Below are positions 23,601-37,073 of a DNA stretch of 51,255 nt, piece after piece. A program made the translations under genes and the position numbers. The first letter of the stretch is position 1; each line of letters begins with the position of its first letter. Origin of the DNA: Saksenaea vasiformis B4078 (lineage: Eukaryota; Mucoromycota; Mucoromycetes; Mucorales; Saksenaeaceae); NCBI GenBank assembly GCA_000697055.1, contig JNDT01001755.1, forward strand, positions 1-51,255, in the 5' to 3' direction. A model generated the notes under the pieces. It searched no databases and was not told where the DNA came from. It saw nothing but the letters and a program-made list of their open reading frames with translations.

Positions 23601-26600
23601 TCGCAGGCATAGCCAGGTAGTGCGCACTTTACTGAACTCATACATGAGTCGTTTTTGATCTACATCGATGTCGAATTCTTGACTTGTGCCCAGTTCGCAT
23701 AGTGTCAGATTGTGCTGCATATTATTCTTCACGATAAAACGAGGTGCAATCGTGACCAATTTAGTCAATCGATACTATAAAAGTGTTACCATCAGTATCA
23801 GGGCATGTTCAGTGCTTAATGTTCTTGTACGCTACCTGTCCTACACCTTCTTCTACGCGAACACCAGTACGTATCACTTGCGAATTATTAGCCGATGCCA
23901 AGGACACATCGTAAGAACTTCCTACAGCTTCGAAACTCAAAGGCTTTTGGATGTATAAATATTGAGAGGACAAGCACACTTTTAGCTTACTTCGCTCCAT
24001 TTTGAACCGTTCACCGTCATGACTGCACGGTTATGATGATCAACTTCTGGGTAGGAAAACATGACTGGCGCCACCTGAGCATTTTCGCTGGAAGCATCTG
24101 AGACCTCCAATGGGGTCTTCGATTGCCAACGCGAAGTCTGAGCCTTTAGCGATATTGGAAGACCCGTCTTGTTAATCACGAGATATGGCGAAAAGACACT
24201 TATCCAGAGGGAATCACTGCTCTTGGAAAGTCGCCTAAAAATAGATTGATGTTCATGTCGAGCTCGTCTCTCTTTAGTAGGACTTACGCAACGTTCATCC
24301 TTAGCGTAAGGAACTGGCCACGCTTGTCAGGGATAACCAGTGGCTGTGCTACAGCTGAGTAGTTTGGTGTGGTTGTAAGAGACGCAGGTCGGCTCTTTTC
24401 GTATTCTGTACGCGCAAATCCACGATTAACAGCGGTGTAAAAGCAGCATAATTACTTACTGTCATCATGTATCTCAATAGCAAACTCAACTGGGCATTGA
24501 CTCTTGATGGTATGCAAATGAACAGTTTCACCCTTTTTAACGTCGGAAGTAACGAGACGGTTGCTGGTTTTATCCACCATGTGCAACGTGAAATCTATCG
24601 GTAGCAGGTTTTCCACCTGCATAGGTGCAGATAACTGAAGCGTCAGGCAAGGATATTGTCTATGGCTTGATTAGGTTTGCAACCTTTCGTCGTTGTTAAC
24701 GTACCGAGCGATTGGGTTCTTTTTATCAAATACACCGTCAAGCTGCAGAATAAAATCACTATTCCCATTGACTCCTTCACAAGTGATGAACTTTGGACCT
24801 TTAGGATGAAGAATATCCGTCCACTGGATCGATGGTTTGCTCCAATGGTATTCATCTATAGAAATGCCGTCATGAATTGGATCTCTGCTCATTTGTATTA
24901 GTTACCTGAAGGTCGTACGACAGCCCAGTGGTGATAGCATTGTTCTATTGGGACAGCAAACTCCTCATCGGGTGCTATGACGATCGTTAAGGAAACCAAC
25001 GAAGACTTATGTTAGCCTTACCGAGGTTCCAGATATCTGTCACAGGTTTTCTTGATGCATCAACCAAGGTCATTTGCATTGCTTGCTTGCACTGATTCTT
25101 AACCACAAATCCACTTCGGAATGTCACCGTTTTAACGTGGTTTTCAAGTTTGATATCGACAGCAAGGCGATGCGATATTTCATCCACCTGAGGCTTCATT
25201 CGGTACGTTTGCTGACCCTCCTGATCTAGAGGTATATGCAACAGACTCTCCCAATCACAGTGATCGACTTGCACACCGAGCAAATTCTTGCCAACGTTTG
25301 TAAGCTGCAGATATGTTAATACCTGTAAATTATGCACCTTTGTTGCATTGTACCTCTCTGCGCTTTTTCCAATCTCGGAAAGTCCATTCCTTGTCTTCGC
25401 CGTCCTTCAAACGATAGATGCGCGTATCACCATTTTCAACATCGTCCGACATATTCCAGAACAAGAGGTCATAACCGGTACGGTTTTTGATCAGGTAAGG
25501 CCTCTTTCGATTTTGTGCACTTTCGGGCAAAGGCTATAATGACGCTTAGTAAACTTGTGCACCCATATGCGGAAAACAAATTACTTGAATTTCTTTCAAC
25601 GCCTCAGAGATCGATAGTACACTCTCCAAGAACGCATGAGTGACATTGACATATAGTAGCTTTTCCGATTGTAGCTTAATGCGCATGGCCTTGTCTGTCT
25701 GATTCTGCGAGACATTGATGTTAAACTGCCACGGCTCGACAATGGGTTCCCAATGAGAGTTCAAGAAGTTGTAGTTATTGACAAACAAGGAAAATTCGGA
25801 TTGGACAGTCAGCTGAAAAAGTCAAGTCAGTTATCCCATGCGACAGCTCCACCGTTACATGTCTTACCGCGCGAGACCAGTCTGATACCTTTACTGTAAA
25901 TGGCTGGATGACGGTATCTACAAAAGGCAAATCGTGCAGATCCTCAATCAGGATCAGTTGAAGTCCCTCAAAGTTGGCTGTCATCTGCAATAACACATTT
26001 GTGTGCTTAGTTAAATGGACAAGAAGAAGAGAGACATACTTACCGATTCTTTTGTCATTACAATGTACGGTTCAATATTTTTCGGTCCTTGTTGCTCTGT
26101 AGATGCACTTTCAGCTTGACGAGAGGAAGGAGGACCCGTGCTGAACATAGAGTCATTGTCAACAGGTGTTATCGGTGGATAGTTCGGTTCGTTTGCAGCA
26201 CTGGCTCTTCCAAGAAGTTCTGTTGCCTTGTTGATGATTTCCATGATCACCATAGCATCATGATAGGAGAGTCGCAATATAACTGGCTGGACATCGAGCT
26301 GAATAGCAGTAACGCTATGTCCTGGTGTTGTAGAGGAATTGTCCATGCTCAATGCCATGCTGAACTCTTCGACAAAATGCATTGCTGATTCCTCTGCGTT
26401 ATCCATGCGGCAGAGTACCATGCCAATTCCGTCAAAATTCACGCGTAAATTATCTTTTTGATTGACAGCAAGTTGCTTGAACGAGAAGATGAGTGCCTCG
26501 GAGGACGTTAGCTCCGGCTTCGCTAAACAAATTACTTCGACATCCACGATCCTGACGTCATAATGGAGCTGCATAGCATTCGCTTGTGATGGCGCTGGGG

Positions 26601-29600
26601 GAGCCGCTCCTGTAGAAGCTGATTGTGTCGCGACTGCTGCCTCAGCGTTAGCTCGTTCCCGTTGGGATTTGGCATATTTTTGAGCCTCTGTCTCTCCTGA
26701 CTCTTGTACAAATGGACTCATAAAGAAATCCTTCAAAAGGAGCAAATAATCGAGCGACAAGACAATCTTTGGGCTATCGACAGTTACGTCCACATTCATA
26801 ACCTGCTGCTTGTCTTGTATCATGGACATCACCTGAACTTGAAGCTGTGGGCCGTTGAGATGATTGGCGGGCATGATTTCCTTGAAGCACGAGTCAGAAT
26901 CAGGTCTCGTATCAGCAAAACTGATGGATTCCATTTGCATCTCCATCAGCATGGATGCATCCTTCTTCGTCTGTAACTTCAGCGATGTACCATTGAAAGA
27001 GAGCTGGGATAATGGATGATCCGTAGAGCCATCATTGTTTTCGATTTCGAGGCAGACCATTTTCATGTCAACAGCCAAGTCCACCTGGATCCGATTACCG
27101 TCCTTGCCGTGATTGACTGCTTCTGCATCGGCATGCTCTGCGGACTGAAGGCTCGTCTGATCAGACACAGTCTCGTCATCGTTAGTTTCCTCGCTGCTCT
27201 TCGATCCAGCAAACGTGGCTGTGATCAGATTAGATACTTCCAAAAGGGATTTATACTGATGCTCAGTAAGAGACATTCGAACATCGGATATCTTTCCAGC
27301 AATACGTGTAGCAGGTCCGACAACGTCCTCTGGATGTTCCGCGTTTTCGATGTCGAAAGAAATATAGACATCATCGATAATAGGTAGACCTTTGTCATCT
27401 TCTGTATTCTGGTCATCTTCGGTTGGTACTGATCGCAGACTGATATCATACAGACCACACTGAATGGCGTTCACAGGCGTAGGGATAGGTCCTGATAGAT
27501 CCTCGCTACGTCGTGGTACTTCGATAAACTTGTTGAAAGCTTTAATCTCACCAAGATGGGCAACGATCGATTCCTTTTTCTTATCGCCCACTGGGAAGAC
27601 TGCGATAGGGCTCTGAATCGCCACATCAAAGTGGAATCGAGAGGTTGTCTCCTGCAACTGTTGCGCCGTTTCGACTGCAGCTTGTCTCGCGGTGTCATAG
27701 ACGGCTTTCATCTGCAAGAACTCAAATAGGAAATCCAGTGTTGGTTTAACAGAATCTACCAACAAAAATTTGAATGCGCCCATACGTAGCACAAACTGTT
27801 GATCGTAGCCTGGGTAGCCGATGCTCGATGAATCAAACGTTTCGTACGTAAAACTCATCATCTGATCTCCGAGGACGCTGAGAATACGGACATCTGAGGT
27901 ACTGTGTGTCAAGTCGTGTTTCTTGTCATGGTCTACTGCTGTAGCGTCTGTCAAGACGAAGTCGCCGAACTTGCCCGTCACTTTGAGTGATTTGGGTAAC
28001 AACAGAACAGTCAAGTCACCGTACAACAGCGAGCCTGTGCCAAGCCGTTTGCCGTCATTGTTCAGGATAATATCAAGGCTATCCATACGGATTTGCACTT
28101 TCATAGTCGCGTCCTGCTTATTTTGCTTCGGCGGCGCCTTTTGTTGCTTCTCCAACAAAGATTGCGTCTGGGATAAGGCACCCGATTGTGTATCAGCAGT
28201 TTGAACATCTTCACCACTGCTAGGAGATCCGGTAAATGTGTTCAGAATGAAGTTGTAGAGTGTAAGAAGCGAGTTTCGAGTCACAATGATATTCAAAGTC
28301 GATAGCATCACATCTACTGTCTGGTCGCACCCTTCGTAGACGTCGATAAATTGTGGATGCTTGCGATTAATTTGCATGTACTTGACATTGACCAGATTCT
28401 TCTCGTTCGTTACCACACTTCCGTTTGTGCGAAGAGGATCCGAAGTCACCAAATAATGGAATTCGCTTCCGTGCTCCATCTTGTCGATCATATTTAGTGC
28501 CTTCAACGAAATATCCACAGACATATCGTAACGTCTAGAGGCAAACAGAAAGGCGAAATTCTCCAATACAACTTCGCAAAGAAGCGTATCCAAGTGTAGA
28601 TTATCAGTCGATGTTTCGTTGAGCAGCACGGACACCTTGTCCACTTGGAAGGAGAATTTAAATTGCACCTGCTGTGCGCTTTCCACAGAAATCACTGAGT
28701 CGCCAGTGGCACTTCGCGAGGGGTGTTGTACATATGTGCTCTCTGTCATCACACTTTCACTGTCAGATATCAAAAGGTCGTCCTGTTCTGGTTCTCCCCA
28801 CAGTCTTTGAGCAATCACATTTTGACCTCGATCTGTTTCAGCGACCTGTTCAGCTTCGCTTCCATTTCCAGAAGGAGGTACAAGCAGGTCGACTATCTTC
28901 ATCAGTATTTTGTACTTGCTATCGGAAAAGTTGACAGACAAGAGTGGCAAATGACCAGAAACTTTGAACTTGGTGAACTGATTCGATCCTTGCAGGATGG
29001 ACAATTCCACAAGGAGTTCCATATCAATACGGTCAATGAAATGGGCATCTTGGTTACTAGCTGCCTTCTCGTGAAGCTGGGCAAGACAACGCTTGACGTT
29101 TGTACCGATGAGCACCTTTGTCTGGGTGAGTTGAACCTTGAACTTGTCATACATGAGGCCTTCGAGCTTTTCGAAGTCCTCCTGTTCGTATTTTTCTTCG
29201 CCCTTTGCCTTGAATTCGTTGACAAGTTCCTGGTTAGCCAGATCGCTGTCAACATTGATGTGACCAGCGTCAATTATTATTACGGGGGAATCCTCCACAA
29301 TGCAGCTTTAAACATTGGATGAGCAATGGATTGCATGTCATGAAACATCAGCAATTTACCTTTCCGGAATAATGAGAATAGGTGCATCCATGTTTACATC
29401 AACCAGAAACGTTGTATGTGTCTCAAGGGCGTATTCCAAGCCAGCTCGCGTCTGTCGTTTGAAGCTCTCGATGGTATCCCCGGCTACTTCTATCAAGGCA
29501 TTCACGCTGGCCATCTTGTTCTGGGGCGGCTTAAAAAAGTCTACAATGCCCATAATCACGGTAGGGTTATAGATAATTTCAAGATGACGCATCGTAAGAG

Positions 29601-31977
29601 CAACAGCATTATCTGCAATGCCACTGAGGGGCTTATGTTCGTAGGTAACGGCAAAGAAGGGGTCTTGATCCTGCGTGCCGTTCTTGGACGATTCAAGACG
29701 TGTAGATTGATCGTTGAGGATGGATAGGCTCCTAAATAATCTGTCAATCGTGGCCCGTATGAAATGTCGTCACTTACCCTCCATCTTTCAATTGTTTGAC
29801 ACCAATCAACTGAGGATAGAGTGTATTTGTGGTAGAGCCATCGTACAGACGAAGATCTCCTAGACTAGCCGACACTTTCATCGACTCCAAGTACTGAGTA
29901 GCGTCAATCGCCACGGTATCAAAGACAATGGACGCAAGCTCGTGCGGTTTAGTAGCATGAGGTTGTTGCCATAGGGTAAAGGAGCCCTTATTGAGTTTGG
30001 TGCTTAGGGTAAATTTCATGGTCTACATAGGGTGCGTCGCTTGGTGAGGAAAAGAAGGAACAGAACTGTTCAACTTACATCTTTTGGCATATCGACTGCA
30101 GCAGCGATCTGCGCCTTTTCTTCGTCATACTCTATCGCATCGTACAACTCGCGTTTCTGCTCCTCAGTCATCACAATAGAATCTGTATCACTCGTCTATA
30201 AGCAAAGCGGTCAGTCAAATATCTTGCATGTACATAACGTGTATCTTACATCTTCAGCGCTACCGTCACCGCTTCCGTACCACCACGAGCTGAACCATCC
30301 CCCTTTGTTCTTTTGAGCGTTTAGTTTCTTTTCTTCCTCTGGATACAAATCAGTATCATTCTGCAGTACACAAGATACTTACCAATTTTGATCTTTTGCT
30401 GTCTTAGTTTACTCTTTGCGATGCTCCTGTAAAAACGGATATCTTCGAAGCTCAAATTCCATTCCAAGGCCTTCAGCACTTCTAGTTGCTCAGGAGTTGC
30501 TTTTTGTGTTTTCTGCGACATATAACATTCGATATAGCTTAGTCTCTCATCACGTCGCTTCTTGAAATGATCCCACGTCCATTTGTAGTTACGCTCATGT
30601 ATTTCTGCCAAGATCACATTCCCAGCATAGCGGAAGAACTCTTTGGGGTGTGACTTTGGCGTCACGCCCTTCGGAGGACGATGTTTCAAGTGCTACATGT
30701 AAAAGAGAAGTTGTTGGCTAACTGTGGGCACAGGATGTCACAAACAAACCTTTTGTTTCTTCAGATTTGCGTGGAAAAGATCCACCATCAGTATAGCGTC
30801 TCTATACTGCTCGTTGTCCAAGGCAAAACCGAGTTCATCGAACAATAGAGTAACATCCGTCTTGGCGACGTCGCTGCCATATTTCTTGTTAAGCTTCACC
30901 TGTTCGGAATGTTTAGCGTCGTGTGCATCTTTATTTACAACTTTTACCTTTCCAGTGCCTGAGACAGGCTTTAGGATATACTGATGCTCTTCAGGTGCAT
31001 TGGTCCCAGCAGGAATCTCACAAAAACAATAAGCTTTGTTTTTCTGTGCAACATTAAAAAACTTACCAGGTCGGCGTAAACCTGGACAGCATCCTCATGT
31101 TTCATGCCTGCCAATGATCGGGAATCGGTGTTCCAATAGATGCTAAGCGATTGCAGGTTAACGAGCTAGACAAGTGAACATGGTTAATATATCGGATTAG
31201 CGTATCTATTTTCTTCACCTTATGGATTGTGTTTGTCATCTCACTAATAAAGGTGGCTTTCCAGTCCGAATCCGTTGAGAAAGCACTGAGCTCCTTCAGC
31301 GTGATACCAGCGGCAAAAGGATGTCCGGGGTCCGAAAGATGGTCTTCATAACGGATATGAATGTTGGTCATCGAAAACTGAAGGTTATCAATAATTTTAG
31401 TCGTCAACTGTCCCATAAATCCATCCGATTGCTCTTCATCCTTTTGGTCTTGTTGGGTAGTCTGGAGAAGCTCCGCTGTAGCCAAGCGTCGCAGCTTCAA
31501 TTGTTGGGCTCGTTCCTCTTCGCCGTCGATTGTAACCTAGCAAGTCATGTCAAAATCCAGAATACATTCTCCACACTTATCTTACCGTATCATCACTTTT
31601 AGGCACAGCTAAAAGGTAAACGTTATTGACGTACACCTTGACTGGCTTTGTCTTGAGGTTTGCCCAAGGGATGCTAAGCGTCAACTCGCCGAGAAAACCT
31701 ATATGCTAACGTGAATTCCCGGTATTTCTCAGGTCTGCGTGTCTTACCTTCCAACACATCGATAGGGAGGTCGAGCTTATCGAGAGCTTCTCGTTTAAGC
31801 TTGAGATCTCGAAGATTCACTTCGCCTTTTTTTTTTTTGTTTCTTTTCAGTCCAAGAGTTCGCTGACAGTTACGACGCACCTTTCCAAATGCCAACCTTG
31901 AGTTGGTCATAATTTAGATTGGAGACATAATTCCCCAGAACACGGTTGAGTATGCTTGCAACAACTGACTCCAACAT
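20665..31977 (-). CDS. VPS13: VPS13 bridge-like lipid transfer protein
   Basis: Full-length gene of about 11.3 kb, with roughly 35 introns of 40-60 bp and one 3.3-kb exon (about 26043-29298). The product is estimated at 3,100-3,200 residues, close to yeast Vps13. VPS13 moves phospholipids between membranes at contact sites. The N-terminus (start 31977) is the chorein domain, [21 protein letters not shown] few exons later come [16 protein letters not shown] and IPWANL-type blocks and [16 protein letters not shown]. The long middle is the beta-groove repeat region. Adaptor-binding (VAB) repeats lie at about 22500-25600. A DH-like/ATG2-C block has [14 protein letters not shown] and [22 protein letters not shown] (21660-21900). 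A C-terminal PH-like domain, ending at 20665, follows. Splice sites I checked are canonical and no disabling change was seen. Exact exon edges were not all resolved. Confidence 0.93.
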
Positions 31978-32995
31978 TGCGGGAAAGTCGACAAAATGCG
32001 CAAAACCAGGCGCCCGTTACTCTCACTTTTCAATGCAGAGTCGTGACTTGCATGACATCGACAGCAGGATCCTTACGTTTATGGTAAGCGGGCTTTCCCA
32101 ACCATGCTATCAAAAAAAAAGTTTTTTTCCCAGACCAGGTATAGCTACGCCGGCACTGTAGGCTAAACCTTTCTTTTACTTTGAGTCTAAAAACCTGTTT
32201 GGAAAATGGTTCTATTATACAGTTTTCCTCTGTTCGCTTTCGGAACGGTCATATGTTTACTGTGAAGTCAAGTATATTTCATTGTTTAAAAACGGTAACA
32301 TACTGTACGCAAGATATCCTACGGTTTTCTTATGGGAATGATATCATCATTACGTACAATGGTGGCTGTGGTCAGCACCGTTAAATGAAAAGCTCTTGTA
32401 CGAGAGGGTATATTTACAGCTGAATGTACGCCACGTCTGAACGCCTTTCATGGCGTCCTTGCACCAAAAAATCAGTCTGCTTAATATGGAAGGGAGAGAG
32501 ACTTGCATCAAAATTAAACGCCCGTTAACAATTATAGATGGTCATATATGTATTTCATACTTGTGCACACCTTTTTTTTTGTTGTCAATATCGGCATGAG
32601 GGCTGTCTGATCTGGAAACATCGAGCTTTATAGTCACATATGCAATGGCAGTAATGAAGCTCTTATCAGCAATCAAGTTTCCCCATGTACTGACCTCCAG
32701 GAGGAGGTCATCCTTATCGAGGATTTCTTGTCTATTATAAAATATTACCGCTCTTCATGGTTACCAATCGACTTTATGTATTTGTCAAATTTCTTAATAC
32801 ATCATCGTTTTGCGTATCCGTGTCGATCCGTCAATTCATTTTGAATCCTGTGAAACGGTTATGATTTCGATCTCCATCTTAAACGAGCATGACGGCAGTC
32901 CCAGAATAGATATCATGATGACGAGACGCAAAAAGAACACAATTTGGATTAACATTGGGTTTAAAGAGTAGTACGCAACTGAACATATCTGCATA
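31978..32995. other. Divergent intergenic region (VPS13 / WDR44-like)
   Basis: About 1 kb AT-rich spacer, presumably carrying both promoters. It contains a perfect 8-bp stem with a 4-nt loop at 32691-32710. No coding frame is supported. Confidence 0.5.
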
Positions 32996-34898
32996 ATGTC
33001 TTCATCATCTGCGGACATGCAACAAGGGGACAATGCTACTAACAAGTCGTCTGCAAGTCGGAACACGCCTCACGGGCAACCATACGTTAAGGTATTCGGG
33101 GAACTTGTAATGCACCCATGCCGAAACCAAGATTGTATAGATGAAGTCGACTATTAAAATACACAAAGATTTCTCGCGGGTCATACAAGCACAGACGCTC
33201 ACTGACGAAGAATCTTCTTTGAAGCATACCCCCGATATACATACACACAAGGCAGTATGGGCACTGAAATTTAGCATGGATGGAAAGTACATGGCGTCAG
33301 GTGGACAAAGTTGCAATGTGCTGGTTTGGAATCTACTCGAAAAATCGGGGGAAGAAACGATAAATATGTTTGATGAACAGCCATTTCGCGAGTATTCAGG
33401 CCATAAAGCAGATATCTTGGATTTAGATTGGTCGAAGGTAACGTGTAACGTAGGCATTTATGCAGAAGTTCATAGAATATATAGAACCACTTTTTATTAT
33501 CGAGTTCGATGGATAAAACAGTTCGGTAAGCGGTTATCCTACGTTTTTCTGGAACAAGCAATGAACCACCGCTAGACTATGGCATGTTTCTCGAAACGAA
33601 TGTCTATGTATATTTCGTCATCTGGATTTTGTTACATCGATTGAATTTCATCCAAAGGTAAATTTAAATGCAAGAAAGCGACATAGGTACTAAGGTAAAC
33701 AGGATGAACGCTTTTTTCTATCCGGTTCCTTGGATGGCAAAATCCGGTTATGGAATATCGCAGAGAAACAAGTGGCTTTTTGGAACGAGGTGCCAGAGGG
33801 CAATATGGTTACTGCAGTGGCATTTACATTGGATGGCAAGACAGTTTGTGCAGGATCACACATCGGGCAATGTTTCTTTTACGACACGCAAGAACTAAAA
33901 TACAACACTCAGATATCAATCAAAGACTCTGGAAAAAAAGGACGAAAAATCACAGGCATTGTACCAATGCCCGGCATGCCGCCGGGTGATGAAAAAATTC
34001 TGATAACAAGCAACGACTCCAGAGTCAGAATGTATAACATGAAGGACAAAAGTTTAATGTTCAAATATAAGGGTGTCGAGAATTCGTCTATGCAAATCAA
34101 GGCTACGTTTAGGTTAGTAACCACATAAAGGTAATAACACACTGAAACTCTTATAGTGATGATGGCCGATATATTATTTGCGGTTCAGAGGATGGGGATA
34201 TTTACATCTGGGGGACAGGACAAGTCAACTTTTCCCCATTCCATTATCTGCAAGATAGCAGGATCAAAGCTGCAGCTGCCATAGGGAATCTGGGCGAGCA
34301 AATGGTCCAAAGTGTCTTGCAAAGTACAGATGAACAAGGACAGCCTACACGGGTGTCAGGTTGGCTTAAACGTAGCGAAAAGCATGTCCAAGAAAAGCTT
34401 CGAAACCGTAGTGAACATTTCGATGCGCATGACTCACCGGTTGCTGTGGCCGTGTTTGCGCCAGCAAAATCTCGTCAAAGGCTGGCGCGGTCAGGAAATG
34501 ATCTTATTTATAACCACACACCGGTTTATGTTGAAAATTCGCGCCGAAATAGCGGTGGCGTTGAAAGAAATGACAGTAATCAGTACGTCGAAGACTACGA
34601 GGAAGCAGACGAGGAAGCCCGGGACAACTATACATATCCAGACGGACATATTATGGTGTCGGCTGACAACCAAGGCTGCATCAAAGTTTGGCGCATGGAT
34701 ACTGGCGTCTATGATTCTGACAAAGATGTCAGCAACGACTCCAGGTCCTCTAATCTCTCTGTCCCACCGCCTAGAAGCGAATCTCTTCAAGCTCCAAAGA
34801 CCGAAGCTTCGCGAAATGTGACATCAGCACCAGCATCGCCAAGGCACAGACTAAATTTTGGAAATTTGTTTAGCTCGCAAAATCGATCGAAGCGGTAG
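32996..34898 (+). CDS. WDR44: WD40-repeat protein, WDR44/Ymr102c-like
   Basis: Six exons (32996-33091, 33141-33437, 33485-33525, 33576-33657, 33703-34112 and 34157-34898) join in phase to 555 residues. After a short Ser-rich start and a DFSRVIQAQ block, WD repeats run from AVWALKFSMDGKYMASGG. They continue through SSSMDKTVRLWHV, FLSGSLDGKIRLWNI and YIICGSEDGDIYIWG. A late repeat reads HIMVSADNQGCIKVWRM. The early order matches WDR44 and yeast Ymr102c/Dgr2, whose human member binds Rab11 and acts in vesicle traffic. A disordered acidic insert (EDYEEADEEA) splits the last repeats. The 41-nt third exon and phase-matched fourth exon restore one WD repeat. Family is confident; the specific orthologue is less so. 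Confidence 0.85.
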
Positions 34899-35255
34899 CT
34901 CACAAATTCATTAGATCTGTTTGTCTTTTTGTAACATAGAATTCATACTTAAAGGATAACTTCACTTTATATTACCTGTCCTTTATTTTTTCGTCTGCTT
35001 TTTCTCGGAGTGAATCACAAGTTGGTTCACCCTTGACGAGTTCACGTAATCTTCTTTTCTTTTTTACCTGCTAACCGGGTAAGTTATATCATACTCATGC
35101 TTTATGTAAACGATCTTAATACAATATTACCCGATAAGTTTTCCCTCAAGTTTTATTTAATTGGCGCAAACGTTTCTTCGAAACCCACTAATGCGGGCTA
35201 TTTTCTGCTTCTCTAACTCTATTGGATAATTTTATCAATATGAACGATGTTGTTT
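34899..35255. other. Convergent 3' intergenic region
   Basis: AT-rich spacer between the stops of the WD40 and Ngl2-like genes. It carries only presumptive 3' UTRs. No gene seen. Confidence 0.5.
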
Positions 35256-36800
35256 TTAACATCCAATAGCTTCTATCGTTGCCATTAAGCACACATGATC
35301 ACTCCCAAAATTTCTGTTCGGAAGAGCCGGTGACATCTCATCTTCTCTTGGTATTTCCAATAGCTCGGACACTTCAAATTCCTCGTCATTGATAAACATG
35401 TAATCAAGGGTCCCAGTGTACATGGAAGCGTAATGCGTGAATTTTGGTTCGCCAATCGGATCACTCGCCTCGGGGTCTACTTCCGCATAATGACTATACA
35501 CACTCGTCCATTGTGGAGCTTCTGCAAATAATGCAATCAGATCTGGTACGGGTGTAAGATCTGTGTTGATTTGCGTTTGATCAGATTGATCATCCGTATC
35601 CGAAGTAGGTGCCTGATCAATGCTCACTTCATCTGCTTCGCTACCGAAGGCACGCCGGGACGATTCAAGGCAAGATATGTGAGACTTTGTTAATGCTCGT
35701 TTAGTCAGAGCAGCATAAGTTGGATCACTTGGGGCCGTATTAAAATCTAAGACGCCAGGATGTTAGAATTATCTTTGCTCTGCACAAGACATACCTCCTG
35801 TAACAACAGATAGCCATCGGTATTGTCCATCTCGGCATCTTAGGCCTTCCTTGAATTCTTCCAATCTTCGTATATAGACGCCCGTTTGGCGCATCCTTTC
35901 ATAAAATGATTGAGGCCTCCAGTACAGATGAGTATTACCCACTACGACGCCAGTAGATTGCCCAACTAATCGAAGAGCCATCAGTTGCGCAATGTTGCCA
36001 GTTGGTTGCGTTGGTGGATGAAGTAGATCCGTATCATAATCAAATGTTTTGTATCCAGCCCTTTCAAACTTTGTAACATCGTAACCGATCATACACCCTA
36101 ACATGCTAATCCTTAGTAACAGAGGTTATCTAATTCATAATTCGTCTACCATGCTGCTTGGTCACATGCTTGAAAAATTCTGTCTCGTAACTGGTACCCT
36201 GTGTGAACTTTCTGAATCAAAAAGAAAAACAAATTCAAACGCACCCTAATTTGGAGAGAGATTCCTTGTAGAATTCATCATAGTTGTCCATCTCTACGTT
36301 TTCCAATCAACACATTTTCAATCAATATATCTTCCAAAAAGGCTCTCGGCTGAATTACCTTGGAGACACATGATATCAGGCTTATACAGAGCGATGTCTT
36401 CTATGATCATTCTTCTCCGAGTTTTCTAGCAGTTTGGTTGGATAAATCATTCTGCATGGCTACAAAACCTTACCCACTTCAACATGTCACCGGAATGTGG
36501 GAACAGCTCTCGCTTCACAAGAGATTGCGCTAAGATCTGTGAAGATAGATTTGTCAACATGTGATGTTTATCATTTAAGAAGTATACGTTATAGGTCATG
36601 ACGCTAATCGTGGCTAACGGTTTCGCCAGTCCTCTCCCAGGAATACGCCGAAATGTTCGTTTCAATGGTGTAGGTGGAGGCAGTTGTGGCTTTTCTCGAG
36701 CCAGAGCTTGATTCAACTTCTTCTTTGCCTCCTTTTTTGCTTTCTTCTCTTGACGTAGTCGTTCGAGTTCGGCTGGATTCATTGTTGATCTATATGGCAT
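35256..36800 (-). CDS. NGL2: Ngl2/Ccr4-type exonuclease-endonuclease-phosphatase family nuclease
   Basis: Mg-dependent nuclease of the EEP fold. Yeast Ngl2 trims the 5.8S rRNA 3' end; related Ccr4/Angel proteins act on mRNA. The start at 36800 gives MPYRSTMNPAEL and then a lysine-rich helix (about 15-35), typical of Ngl2. Exon 1 is 36800-36474, and five or more short introns follow. Active-site elements are in order: MTYNV, LQ|EMD (metal-binding Glu, split by an intron), GNTHLYW, DFNTAPSDPTY and GSDHVCLMATI at the C-terminus. The DFN and SDH motifs are intact. An acidic Ser/Asp/Gln insert (about 35560-35640) lies between them. The stop is at 35256-35258. Ngl2 is the best guess; Ngl1/Ngl3 or Angel are alternatives. 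Confidence 0.82.
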
Positions 36801-37073
36801 AGACCGACGCTTTCCCGTTTCAAATTATAGAATCGGAGTTTTACATAAGCCTCTTCTGCCAGGAACCAACGATTAATACAAAGGTGCCTTTCTGCTCTTC
36901 ATTTGATCTATTAGTGGTCAGAAGAAAGGCATTTGGCCGCTCATTTGCCGAGATGATACCGAGTATTCATTAATTGGCTTGTCCTTGGATCAGAATATCG
37001 TCATATGTATTACCTAAAAGACAAGAAGTCTGTCAATACGTATAGTGCATTCAGTCTATCACATAAATAAAAT

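Noticed and set aside
26011..26388. Plus-strand frames inside VPS13
   Set aside because: They are antisense shadows of the strongly supported 3.3-kb VPS13 exon.
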